Source: Candidatus Sumerlaeota bacterium
GTDB lineage: Bacteria; Sumerlaeota; T1SED10-198M
Assembly: GCA_003554345.1 (NCBI GenBank)
Contig: PWGE01000003.1
Location: 1-10,136 of the forward strand
Direction of reading: 5' to 3'
Length of the DNA stretch: 10,136 bases
The notes below the pieces were generated by a model. It ran no database searches and was not told the DNA's origin. It saw nothing but the letters and a program-made list of their open reading frames with translations. The translations under genes were made by a program, and so were the position numbers. Shown here one piece after another: positions 1 through 5,582 of the stretch. Every line of letters begins with the position of its first letter. Position 1 is the stretch's first letter.

Positions 1-639
1 TACTTTCGGCTGGAGGAGGCGCTCATCGGTTATGGAAATTGTTACTCCTTTATTCAGAAAAGCCAGTTCCCGAAGCCGGTTGGAAAGAATATCATAACTG
101 AAATCTATGGCATCAAAGATCTCATCATCGGGCTTAAATCTAATGATTGTTCCGGTAGATTCATTTTCACCGATGATCCGTACATCACTTCTCGGTTTTC
201 CCCTGTCGTAAGCTTGGTAATATACGCTTCCATTACGGTATACAGTTACTTCACACCATTGAGAAAGGGCATTAACAACTGATACGCCCACTCCATGGAG
301 CCCTCCGGAAACTTTATAGCTGTTCTTATCAAATTTGCCGCCCGCATGAAGTCTGGTCATAACTATTTCCAGGGCGCTTATTTGTTCTGCCGGATGGACT
401 TCTACTGGGATCCCTCTTCCATCATCAATAACTTTAATAATATTTCCCTGTTCGATGGTAATATCGATGGAATTACAATATCCTGCCAGGGATTCATCAA
501 TACTGTTGTCTACTACTTCATATACTAAATGGTGAAGACCGTCCGGACCAGTAGAACCAATATACATCCCTGGCCGTTTCCTCACCGCATCAAGCCCTTT
601 TAAAACCTGAATATCGCTAGCGGAATAATTATTCTGCAT
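1..639 (-). CDS. gyrB: DNA gyrase subunit B (5' part; 3' end outside window)
   Basis: This is the ATPase subunit of DNA gyrase, which introduces negative supercoils together with GyrA in the cytoplasm. I translated 213 codons by hand from the ATG at 637-639 (minus strand) to the window edge. The N-terminal GHKL ATPase fold is clear: [22 protein letters not shown] near residues 7-28, the Bergerat motif [10 protein letters not shown] at 41-50 (E41 as catalytic base and N45 as Mg ligand, by analogy with E. coli E42/N46), [11 protein letters not shown] at 72-82, and the ATP lid [21 protein letters not shown] at about 100-120. The [11 protein letters not shown] form favours GyrB over ParE. An in-frame TAA two codons upstream makes this ATG the only reasonable start. 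An AAGGA directly abuts the ATG, closer than usual for a Shine-Dalgarno. The gene is divergent from dnaA. The transducer, TOPRIM and C-terminal parts are not in the window. Confidence 0.96.
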   Translation of the reverse strand, partial: MQNNYSASDIQVLKGLDAVRKRPGMYIGSTGPDGLHHLVYEVVDNSIDESLAGYCNSIDITIEQGNIIKVIDDGRGIPVEVHPAEQISALEIVMTRLHAGGKFDKNSYKVSGGLHGVGVSVVNALSQWCEVTVYRNGSVYYQAYDRGKPRSDVRIIGENESTGTIIRFKPDDEIFDAIDFSYDILSNRLRELAFLNKGVTISITDERLLQPKV

Positions 640-690
640 TCCTTATGTACCTGCTTTATAAGTAAATAAAAACAAATCGTGAGTGATTCC

Positions 691-719
691 ATTATACATT
701 TTTAAGGAAAAAAAGTAAA
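691..719 (-). promoter_or_regulatory. Sigma70-type promoter of gyrB
   Basis: Read on the minus strand, a -35 TTTACT (714-719) is separated by 17 bp from a perfect -10 TATAAT (691-696). Transcription would start near position 684, leaving a leader of about 45 nt before the gyrB ATG at 639. It is the best promoter match in the window. A 7-of-9 match to a DnaA box (TTATACATT, plus strand 692-700) overlaps the -10, which is too weak to call a site. Confidence 0.75.
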
Positions 720-744
720 GGAACCATATCTTTACAGCAGTTTA

Positions 745-773
745 TTGCTATATTCCAGTCAGTGTATTAGAAT
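745..773 (+). promoter_or_regulatory. Candidate dnaA promoter
   Basis: TTGCTA (745-750), a 17-bp spacer and TAGAAT (768-773) form a reasonable sigma70-like pair facing dnaA. The -10 ends only 7 nt before the dnaA ATG at 781, so the transcript would start at or beside the start codon and carry no leader. No better-placed promoter was seen in the 141-bp gyrB-dnaA spacer. Transcription could instead begin further upstream, inside gyrB. Confidence 0.35.
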
Positions 774-780
774 ACGCTTT

Positions 781-2184
781 ATGAATAAAGTTGAATGGGA
801 CTATGAGCCGTTCTGGTCTGAAGCTGTTGCCCAAATCCGAAATCATCTCTCAGACCAGGAATACTCTATGTGGTTTGCCAGCATTTTTTATGAATCCTCA
901 GATAATCAGACAATTGTTCTTTCAGTCCCTTCTGCCTTTTACCGAGACCAGATCTGTAAACGGTACTACCAGTATATAAAGCAGCTCCTGGACGAACTGA
1001 CAGGTTGTGATATGAAGATTGAATTCATGATAAAATCACAATCACAAAAGACAAATTCAGATAAAGAAACCACTTCAAGCAGTACTGGGGAAGAAGAATA
1101 CCAGGATATTCAACAATCTACTCAAATAATTAACAGGAAAAAAAACGGAGAATTTAATCCTGATTATACATTTGAGAATTTTATTATAGGAGACAACAGT
1201 TCCTTTGCATATAATGCATGCCTTGCCATCGCAAAGAATCCTGGAGCAAGCTACAATCCGTGCCTTATCTACGGAGGTGTCGGATTGGGGAAAACCCATC
1301 TTATACAGTCTATTGGCAACTACATCCTTTCAAAAGAAAAAAATATTCACATCTCCTATGTTACAGCTGAAACATTCACGAATGAATTCATTCAGTCAAT
1401 TGGTGAAGGGAAAAACCATCAATTTAAAAATAAATACAGAAAAGTGGATATTCTTCTTGTTGATGATATCCATTTTCTCCAAAATAAAAATCAAACGCAA
1501 GAAGAGTTATTCCATACCTTCAATGCATTGTATGATTCGAACAGGCAAATGGTATTTACTTGCGACAGACCTGTCTCAGAATTAAAGGAATTAACCGCCA
1601 GGCTGCGCAGCAGGTTCGAACGTGGATTAAATGTCGACCTTCAGCCTCCTGATTACGAAACGCGAAGCGCAATCCTGAAGAAAAAATGTGAACTGCAGAA
1701 TTTTTCCATGCCTAATGAGGTGATTGAATATATCAGCAGTACCATTACTTCAAATGTACGCGACCTTGAATCATCTTTGACCAAGCTTATTGCCTATTCA
1801 AGGCTTTTAGGGAAAGAAATAACTCTTCCCATAGCAAAGGAGCAGCTGAAAGATTCCTATTCAATCCAGTCAAATCAAAGCTTTACAATTGATACAATAC
1901 AAAAAGTTGTAGGTGAATATTTTAACCTTTCTTCTATAGATTTAAAAAGCAAAAAACGGACTAAGGCAATTGCATTTCCCCGCCAAGTAGCTATGTATCT
2001 ATCCAGAAAATTGACCGACTATTCCACAACAGAAATTGGCTATGAATTCGGAGGAAGAGATCATTCTACAGTAATGCATGCTTGCCAACGGATTGAATCA
2101 CGCCTTCAGTCTGATCCGATGCTTGAAGGAAATATACAGCGGCTGATACGCCAAATAAAGGAACATAAAAAGCACAACAGGTAG
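781..2184 (+). CDS. dnaA: Chromosomal replication initiator protein DnaA
   Basis: DnaA is the AAA+ initiator that binds 9-bp boxes at oriC, forms an ATP-dependent filament and melts the origin. Domain I spans about residues 1-85 (FWSEAVAQIRNHLSDQEYSMWF), followed by a polar Ser/Gln/Glu-rich linker. Domain III begins near N126 (NPDYTFENFIIG), with Walker A GGVGLGKTH at 165-173, Walker B ILLVDDIHF (D228, D229) and the arginine-finger box RSRFERG at 276-282. Domain IV carries the DnaA signature GGRDHSTVMHA (R426 to T430) in the box-binding helix-turn-helix. I chose ATG 781 (467 aa). A TTG 12 codons upstream is also open, but the extra residues LYSSQCIRIRF do not fit the family and neither start has a Shine-Dalgarno. 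The gene is divergent from gyrB and lies just left of oriC. Confidence 0.97.
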   Translation: MNKVEWDYEPFWSEAVAQIRNHLSDQEYSMWFASIFYESSDNQTIVLSVPSAFYRDQICKRYYQYIKQLLDELTGCDMKIEFMIKSQSQKTNSDKETTSSSTGEEEYQDIQQSTQIINRKKNGEFNPDYTFENFIIGDNSSFAYNACLAIAKNPGASYNPCLIYGGVGLGKTHLIQSIGNYILSKEKNIHISYVTAETFTNEFIQSIGEGKNHQFKNKYRKVDILLVDDIHFLQNKNQTQEELFHTFNALYDSNRQMVFTCDRPVSELKELTARLRSRFERGLNVDLQPPDYETRSAILKKKCELQNFSMPNEVIEYISSTITSNVRDLESSLTKLIAYSRLLGKEITLPIAKEQLKDSYSIQSNQSFTIDTIQKVVGEYFNLSSIDLKSKKRTKAIAFPRQVAMYLSRKLTDYSTTEIGYEFGGRDHSTVMHACQRIESRLQSDPMLEGNIQRLIRQIKEHKKHNR

Positions 2185-2196
2185 TGCCTGTGCTTT
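2169..2196 (+). repeat. Imperfect hairpin over the dnaA stop codon
   Basis: AAAGCAC (2169-2175) and AGG (2179-2181) pair with CCTGTGCTTT (2187-2196), giving a 10-bp stem with a 3-nt bulge (2176-2178) and a 5-nt loop (2182-2186) that contains most of the dnaA TAG stop. Only three T follow the stem before GTGTATAA, so it is a poor intrinsic terminator. Its last base is also the first base of the leftmost DnaA box. Confidence 0.45.
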
Positions 2197-2204
2197 GTGT
2201 ATAA
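2196..2204 (-). promoter_or_regulatory. DnaA box 1 (TTATACACA)
   Basis: The minus strand reads TTATACACA, a perfect match to the TTATNCACA consensus. It is the leftmost box, 11 nt after the dnaA stop codon, and touches the hairpin that covers that stop. Confidence 0.75.
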
Positions 2205-2238
2205 GCTATGGAAAGTATGAGTATAACTCAATAAATAT

Positions 2239-2247
2239 TGTGGATAC
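2239..2247 (-). promoter_or_regulatory. DnaA box 2 (GTATCCACA)
   Basis: The minus strand reads GTATCCACA, one mismatch from TTATCCACA (first base). The identical 9-mer occurs in the opposite orientation at 2358-2366, so the two form an outer inverted pair around the origin core. Confidence 0.65.
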
Positions 2248-2266
2248 TTTTATTCTTATGGTACAC

Positions 2267-2275
2267 TGTTGATAA
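2267..2275 (-). promoter_or_regulatory. DnaA box 3 (TTATCAACA)
   Basis: The minus strand reads TTATCAACA, one mismatch from TTATCCACA. It is the left arm of the inner inverted pair. Confidence 0.65.
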
Positions 2276-2296
2276 CATGTGGGTTACATGTTCGAG

Positions 2297-2305
2297 TTAT
2301 CAACA
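2297..2305 (+). promoter_or_regulatory. DnaA box 4 (TTATCAACA)
   Basis: The plus strand reads TTATCAACA, one mismatch from TTATCCACA. It is the right arm of the inner inverted pair and is identical to box 3. Confidence 0.65.
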
Positions 2306-2348
2306 GGGTTATACTTTATAACAGCTTTTTAAGTATACGATTATGATC

Positions 2349-2366
2349 TTTTCAACAGTATCCACA
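2349..2366 (+). promoter_or_regulatory. Tandem DnaA boxes 5 and 6 (TTTTCAACA, GTATCCACA)
   Basis: Two plus-strand box-like 9-mers lie directly head to tail: TTTTCAACA (2349-2357, two mismatches to TTATCCACA) and GTATCCACA (2358-2366, one mismatch). A tandem pair pointing at a trio element is how the B. subtilis unwinding module is built, so this pair likely anchors the DnaA filament that opens the duplex. Confidence 0.7.
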
Positions 2367-2370
2367 GTAT

Positions 2371-2385
2371 CTATTATTACTACTG
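2371..2385 (+). promoter_or_regulatory. DnaA-trio element
   Basis: Four bases after box 6 come five consecutive triplets, CTA TTA TTA CTA CTG. On the complementary strand these read 3'-GAT AAT AAT GAT GAC-5', the repeating 3'-(G/A)A(T)-5' pattern of the DnaA-trio. In B. subtilis this element binds the DnaA filament as single strand. The fifth triplet departs at its last base. The GC-rich clamp found between boxes and trios in B. subtilis is here only GTAT. Confidence 0.7.
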
Positions 2386-2408
2386 CTTTTTAAATTAATT
2401 AATAATAG
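2386..2408. other. AT-rich duplex unwinding element
   Basis: This stretch has only two G/C bases in 23, one at each end, and includes the repeated AATTAATTAATAAT. It lies between the trio element and the dnaN ribosome binding site, where the duplex should first open. Confidence 0.65.
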
Positions 2409-2413
2409 AGGAG
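2407..2413 (+). promoter_or_regulatory. Ribosome binding site of dnaN
   Basis: AGAGGAG ends 6 nt before the dnaN ATG at 2420 and fixes that start. It abuts the AT-rich unwinding stretch of oriC. Confidence 0.8.
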
Positions 2414-2419
2414 CAATAC

Positions 2420-3514
2420 ATGAAATTTACAGCCAGTAAAGAAGCAATTCTTAAGGAAATAATCATTGCAAATGATATTATTTCTGATAAGAATATCGTA
2501 TCAATCCTCTCTAATGTACTACTAGAAACTTCAGATGATACACTCACTATACGGGCAAGTGATTTAAAAGTAAGTTTTGAAACTCAAATTCCAGTGGATA
2601 CTGAAATTAACGGAACTACTACTGTTATGTGCGAGAAATTATTCAGTATTCTCCGCTCTCTTCCTGAAGGAGATATTGAGTTTGAATTTGCTGATGGAAA
2701 ACTGTATATTATTAAGAGGGATGAAAAAATACATTTTTCTCTCCGCTGCATAGACCCAAAGGATTTCCCACAGTTTAAAGCCCCAAGTGAATATACGCTT
2801 TCAATACCAAAAAAAGACTTTGTTGAAATGATAGATCATACGATGTTTTCTGTCTCAGATGATGAAACCCGATATTATATGAATGGGGTATATTTGGAAC
2901 CCGGACAGCAAAGTTTAATTATGGTTTCCACTGACGGAAGAAAACTCTCATTTATTGACAGGAATATTAAGCAGGATGTCCCTTTTTTTGAACCAATAAT
3001 TATACCTCCAAAATTTCTACAGCTGATCAAGAAAGTGTCCTCAAAGGAAGGAGAAATTTCACTTACTATTTCAGATTCACATATTTACGCAGATTTTGAC
3101 AGTCACCATCTTGCTTCAACACTCATTGAAGGAAAATTTCCTAACTATAAACGGGTTATTCCGCTTAAACAAGAAAATGTATGTATCATAAAATCAAAGG
3201 AATTCCTTGAAGCTCTCAGAAGAGTTTCACTTCTGGTGGATCAAAAATCCCGTAGAATCTATATAGACATACAAGAAAATAATTTAGTTATTTCATCTGA
3301 AGAAAGTGAATTAGGTACAGCAAAGGAAGAATTAACCTGTAACCACACTGGGGAAGAAGGAAGAATTATTATGAACTGTACATACTTAATAAATCCTTTA
3401 CGGGTAATGAATTGCGAATATATTGCCTTAGCTTTCCATGATCCGACAAAAGCAGTCACCATGAGACCGGAACCGGAAGAGGATTATTTTCATATTATTA
3501 TGCCTATGAGTTGA
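2420..3514 (+). CDS. dnaN: DNA polymerase III sliding clamp (beta subunit)
   Basis: DnaN forms the dimeric ring that encircles DNA and tethers DNA polymerase III and other clamp-binding proteins. The 364-aa length is typical. The N terminus MKFTASKEAILKEIIIANDII and the ILSNVLLE segment match the first clamp domain. The C terminus YFHIIMPMS resembles the family's terminal MPMR/L motif, which lines the peptide-binding pocket. Three repeated clamp folds of about 120 residues each fit the length. The start is fixed by AGAGGAG 6 nt upstream. The gene lies immediately right of oriC and 30 bp before recF, in the conserved dnaA-dnaN-recF order. No truncation or odd residue was noticed. Confidence 0.97.
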   Translation: MKFTASKEAILKEIIIANDIISDKNIVSILSNVLLETSDDTLTIRASDLKVSFETQIPVDTEINGTTTVMCEKLFSILRSLPEGDIEFEFADGKLYIIKRDEKIHFSLRCIDPKDFPQFKAPSEYTLSIPKKDFVEMIDHTMFSVSDDETRYYMNGVYLEPGQQSLIMVSTDGRKLSFIDRNIKQDVPFFEPIIIPPKFLQLIKKVSSKEGEISLTISDSHIYADFDSHHLASTLIEGKFPNYKRVIPLKQENVCIIKSKEFLEALRRVSLLVDQKSRRIYIDIQENNLVISSEESELGTAKEELTCNHTGEEGRIIMNCTYLINPLRVMNCEYIALAFHDPTKAVTMRPEPEEDYFHIIMPMS

Positions 3515-3544
3515 CGTGCTGAGTTCAGTCTCGGATACTAGTAT

Positions 3545-4636
3545 ATGAAATTTTTATCTCTTTCCCTTCATAACTACAGAAATATATTATCATGTTCGCT
3601 GGATATTCATAAACGGCATGTCATCTTTCGGGGAGAGAACGGGCAAGGTAAAACGAATCTCTTAGAATCCCTTTACATTTCATGTTACGGATTTTCATTT
3701 AGAACGAGAAAGACGAACCATTTAATTACCCATGGAAAAAATTATGCTTCAATATCTGTTCGGCTGCAGGAAGGCGAAACAGCACATACTATAGAAGTAA
3801 AAATATTGCCGGGAAGCCTGTCAATATCTATTGACGGAAAGGAAATTAAGGACAGAAAAGAACTTATTGAATCCTTCCCATGCATTATCTTTTCCCATGG
3901 GGATATTGAATTTGTTAAAGGTGCTCCGTCGGAGAGAAGAAAGTTTTTTGACCAGACAATGTGCTTATATGATTCTCTTTTTTTTGATGATATCCGCAGA
4001 TATAATCGTATCCTGCGGCAGAGAAACCAGGCACTAAAAGATCAAATGGTCTATCTTGTGCCAAGCTATGATTCACAACTGGCACAGCTGGGAATGATCA
4101 TTCAGTCCAGAAGGAGCCAAGTTGTTGAGGAATTCAATGAATTGTTTCCTCAAGTATTTTCAAGAGTTTCTGGAATGACAGACCCCCCTGTAATTGACTA
4201 CAGTCCTTCATGGAAGCATTTTTCAAATCAGCAAGAAGTAAAAGAATTTCTTCAGAAGAATTTAAATCAGGATTTGAAGTTTTTTACTACTACCACGGGG
4301 CCTCATCGTGATAAATTTACCTGTATAAAGAATGGAAAAAATTTTATTGAAACTGCATCTACTGGACAGCTTAGACTTATTTCACTGGTGCTCAGAGCAG
4401 CTCAAGCACAGTACTATCAGAAAAAAACAGGAAGAAAGCCTGTGCTGCTGCTTGATGATGTCCTGCTTGAATTAGATCATGCAAAAAGGTCGGCCTTTCT
4501 CCATGAATTAGCCGGTTATGAACAGGCCGTTTGTACCTTTCTTCCTAATGAAACCTATGGGGAGGAGTCTCTATTTACAGAATGTTATACCTATCAAATA
4601 CATGAGGGAGAGATTGTCTATGAAAAAAGCTTCTGA
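3545..4636 (+). CDS. recF: DNA replication and repair protein RecF
   Basis: RecF is an SMC-like ATPase that works with RecO and RecR to load RecA at gaps and stalled forks. The 363-aa protein starts MKFLSLSLHNYRN, the family's usual opening. It has Walker A GENGQGKT at 30-37, the ABC signature STGQLRL from residue 272, and Walker B VLLLDDVLLELD with D304 and D305. All catalytic elements are present in the expected order, so it appears intact. Only a weak GGA lies upstream of the ATG, so translation may depend on coupling with dnaN 30 bp upstream. The 3' end overlaps dciA by 17 nt. Confidence 0.96.
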   Translation: MKFLSLSLHNYRNILSCSLDIHKRHVIFRGENGQGKTNLLESLYISCYGFSFRTRKTNHLITHGKNYASISVRLQEGETAHTIEVKILPGSLSISIDGKEIKDRKELIESFPCIIFSHGDIEFVKGAPSERRKFFDQTMCLYDSLFFDDIRRYNRILRQRNQALKDQMVYLVPSYDSQLAQLGMIIQSRRSQVVEEFNELFPQVFSRVSGMTDPPVIDYSPSWKHFSNQQEVKEFLQKNLNQDLKFFTTTTGPHRDKFTCIKNGKNFIETASTGQLRLISLVLRAAQAQYYQKKTGRKPVLLLDDVLLELDHAKRSAFLHELAGYEQAVCTFLPNETYGEESLFTECYTYQIHEGEIVYEKSF

Positions 4637-4901
4637 ACTAATTGATCAAATATTTTCCAGTTTATCAATTGATCAGCATAAAGGAAGCATATCACTATTT
4701 GACGAATGGGAACATATTGCAGGAGCAAAGATTGCTGAACACAGCAGAATAAAGGAGATAGAAGGAAAAAGTATCATCATAGCTGTGGATCACCCCGGAT
4801 GGTCACAGGTAATCCAGTTAAAAAAGAAACAAATCCTGCATGAGATTCATAAAAGATATCCCGAACTTGAGATTACTTCACTTCGGATTATATTGGGTTG
4901 A
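4620..4901 (+). CDS. dciA: DciA-like DUF721 protein, probable replicative helicase loader
   Basis: The gene encodes 93 aa starting MKKASELIDQIF. The sequence LFDEWEHIAGAKIAEHSRIKEIEGKSIIIAVDHPGWSQVIQLKKKQILHEI is characteristic of the DUF721/DciA family: a W-x-x-IAG-x-KIAEHS strand-turn region followed by a hydrophobic strand and the WSQ-x-IQLKK helix. DciA proteins load or assist the DnaB helicase in bacteria lacking DnaC or DnaI. I chose ATG 4620 because GAGGGAG (4604-4610) sits 9 nt upstream and the protein begins at the usual point. An upstream in-frame start at 4518 would only add residues read out of frame from recF. The overlap with recF by 17 nt suggests translational coupling. Helicase loading is inferred from the family. 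Confidence 0.88.
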   Translation: MKKASELIDQIFSSLSIDQHKGSISLFDEWEHIAGAKIAEHSRIKEIEGKSIIIAVDHPGWSQVIQLKKKQILHEIHKRYPELEITSLRIILG

Positions 4902-4922
4902 CAGATACGGCTCCATATCTGT
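4902..4922 (+). repeat. Small hairpin after dciA
   Basis: ACAGATA and TATCTGT, separated by 8 nt, form a 7-bp stem immediately after the dciA stop codon. No T-run follows, so it is not a standard intrinsic terminator. It may stabilise or process the dnaN-recF-dciA mRNA 3' end. Confidence 0.35.
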
Positions 4923-4958
4923 ATACTTGCTCGCCAGAGGCTAAATGGCCTTGAAAAT

Positions 4959-4967
4959 TGATACAAT
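4959..4967 (+). promoter_or_regulatory. Candidate extended -10 promoter of rpmH
   Basis: TGATACAAT reads as an extended -10 (TGn plus TACAAT). No good -35 lies 17 bp upstream, which extended -10 promoters can tolerate. Transcription would start near 4974 and leave a leader of about 28 nt that includes the rpmH ribosome binding site. A TTGATA/TATATA pair nearby was discounted because its start would fall after the Shine-Dalgarno. Confidence 0.4.
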
Positions 4968-4986
4968 CCGCTTATAGCGTTTATAT

Positions 4987-4992
4987 AAGGAG
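4987..4992 (+). promoter_or_regulatory. Ribosome binding site of rpmH
   Basis: AAGGAG ends 9 nt before the rpmH ATG at 5002. It is the strong signal expected for a ribosomal protein gene. Confidence 0.8.
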
Positions 4993-5001
4993 TTTTCTTC
5001 C

Positions 5002-5163
5002 ATGAAAAGGAAAAGAACATACCAGCCAAGCAGAGTGAAAAGAAATCGAAGACTTGGATTTAGAAGCAGAATGAAAACAAAAGCAGGACGGCAAGTATTA
5101 GCGCGAAGAAGAAGAAAAGGAAGAAGTAAGCTGTCCGTCTCGAATGAAAAAAAACCTTACTAG
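5002..5163 (+). CDS. rpmH: 50S ribosomal protein L34
   Basis: The gene encodes a 53-aa, extremely basic protein of the large ribosomal subunit. [20 protein letters not shown] matches the near-invariant L34 opening (KRTYQPS-x-x-KR-x-R-x-x-GF), and the middle [20 protein letters not shown] matches its second conserved block. Most L34 proteins are about 44-47 aa and end soon after the KGR-x-x-LS motif. Here the frame continues through SVSNEKKPY, adding a short tail. The last 20 nt overlap the start of rnpA in another frame, so the tail exists because of that overlap. The start is fixed by AAGGAG at 4987-4992. Confidence 0.96.
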   Translation: MKRKRTYQPSRVKRNRRLGFRSRMKTKAGRQVLARRRRKGRSKLSVSNEKKPY

Positions 5164-5518
5164 AAAAGAACGATTAAAAAGGCCGTCAGACATACGCCAA
5201 GTTTTTTTAGAAAGAAAAAGTGTTTCTTGTTATGGAGCTAAACTGTTTTTCAGAAAAAATGTTAATCCTTGGAACAGAATGATGTGTATTCCTGCCCGCG
5301 GCTTTAAACGGGCAGTTGACCGTAACAAAGTGAAGCGTCGTGTAAAGGAAATATTCCGAGAAGAAAAACACAAACTCCTGACAGGATATGATGTGGTGTT
5401 TATTGTTTATCCGGATATGAATGGTCATGATACTTTTTCAAAACGAAAACAGCAAATAACTTCTCTTTTATATCAGGCGGGGTTATACCCTTCCGAAGAA
5501 AAAGAAGACAGGGAATAA
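5144..5518 (+). CDS. rnpA: Ribonuclease P protein component
   Basis: RnpA is the basic protein that pairs with the catalytic RNA (rnpB, not in this window) to mature tRNA 5' ends. The 124-aa product starts [21 protein letters not shown], the usual first helix, and carries the family RNR motif [20 protein letters not shown], with K55, R56, R60, N61, K64, R65 and R66 in place. The ATG at 5144 lies inside rpmH, 20 nt before its stop. The only purine-rich stretch, AAGGAAG, ends about 20 nt upstream, too far for a normal Shine-Dalgarno. Translation is therefore probably coupled to rpmH. yidD, which often follows rnpA, is absent. Confidence 0.94.
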   Translation: MKKNLTRKERLKRPSDIRQVFLERKSVSCYGAKLFFRKNVNPWNRMMCIPARGFKRAVDRNKVKRRVKEIFREEKHKLLTGYDVVFIVYPDMNGHDTFSKRKQQITSLLYQAGLYPSEEKEDRE

Positions 5519-5570
5519 AGCTTTGTATGGTTAACGGCCTCTTTATCACGTTCTTTCTCCCTTTTGCCTA

Positions 5571-5576
5571 AAGGAG
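5571..5576 (+). promoter_or_regulatory. Ribosome binding site deciding the yidC start
   Basis: AAGGAG lies 6 nt before the ATG at 5583 but only 3 nt before an in-frame TTG at 5580, so the ATG is the likely start. Confidence 0.7.
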
Positions 5577-5582
5577 ACATTG

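Larger units (their letters stand above)
2266..2306. repeat. Inverted DnaA-box pair with nested palindrome
   Basis: CTGTTGATAAC (2266-2276) and GTTATCAACAG (2296-2306) are perfect 11-bp inverted repeats 19 bp apart. Each contains a TTATCAACA box: minus strand 2267-2275, plus strand 2297-2305. A second inverted repeat, AACATGT (2274-2280) and ACATGTT (2286-2292), is nested between them around GGGTT. TTATCAACA differs from the consensus box only at position 6. The arrangement would place two DnaA molecules in opposite orientations and could also extrude as a cruciform. Confidence 0.75.
2185..2419. other. oriC: Chromosomal replication origin (oriC), dnaA-dnaN spacer
   Basis: This 235-bp non-coding spacer is the likely replication origin. 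It holds six DnaA-box-like 9-mers, with three on the minus strand on the left (2196, 2239, 2267) and three on the plus strand on the right (2297, 2349, 2358). A triplet run resembling the DnaA-trio element (2371-2385) and an AT-rich stretch (2386-2408) follow on the right. The position between dnaA and dnaN is the commonest origin site in bacteria. Box polarity, tandem boxes, trios and AT-rich DNA occur in the order expected for a DnaA unwinding module. I saw no convincing dnaN promoter here, so dnaN may depend on dnaA read-through or on a weak promoter. Confidence 0.87.

Noticed and set aside
295-528. Plus-strand open frame of 77 codons
   Set aside because: It is antisense to the well-conserved GyrB ATPase domain, has no family resemblance, and is a shadow frame.
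745-780. TTG at 745 as the dnaA start
   Set aside because: The 12 added residues do not match the family, there is no Shine-Dalgarno, and the TTG coincides with a promoter -35 candidate. ATG 781 matches the normal DnaA N terminus.
4518-4619. Upstream in-frame extension of dciA
   Set aside because: It would add residues read out of frame from recF. A Shine-Dalgarno and the normal DUF721 start point favour ATG 4620.
4958-4987. TTGATA/TATATA promoter for rpmH
   Set aside because: Its transcription start would fall after the Shine-Dalgarno at 4987-4992, leaving rpmH without one.
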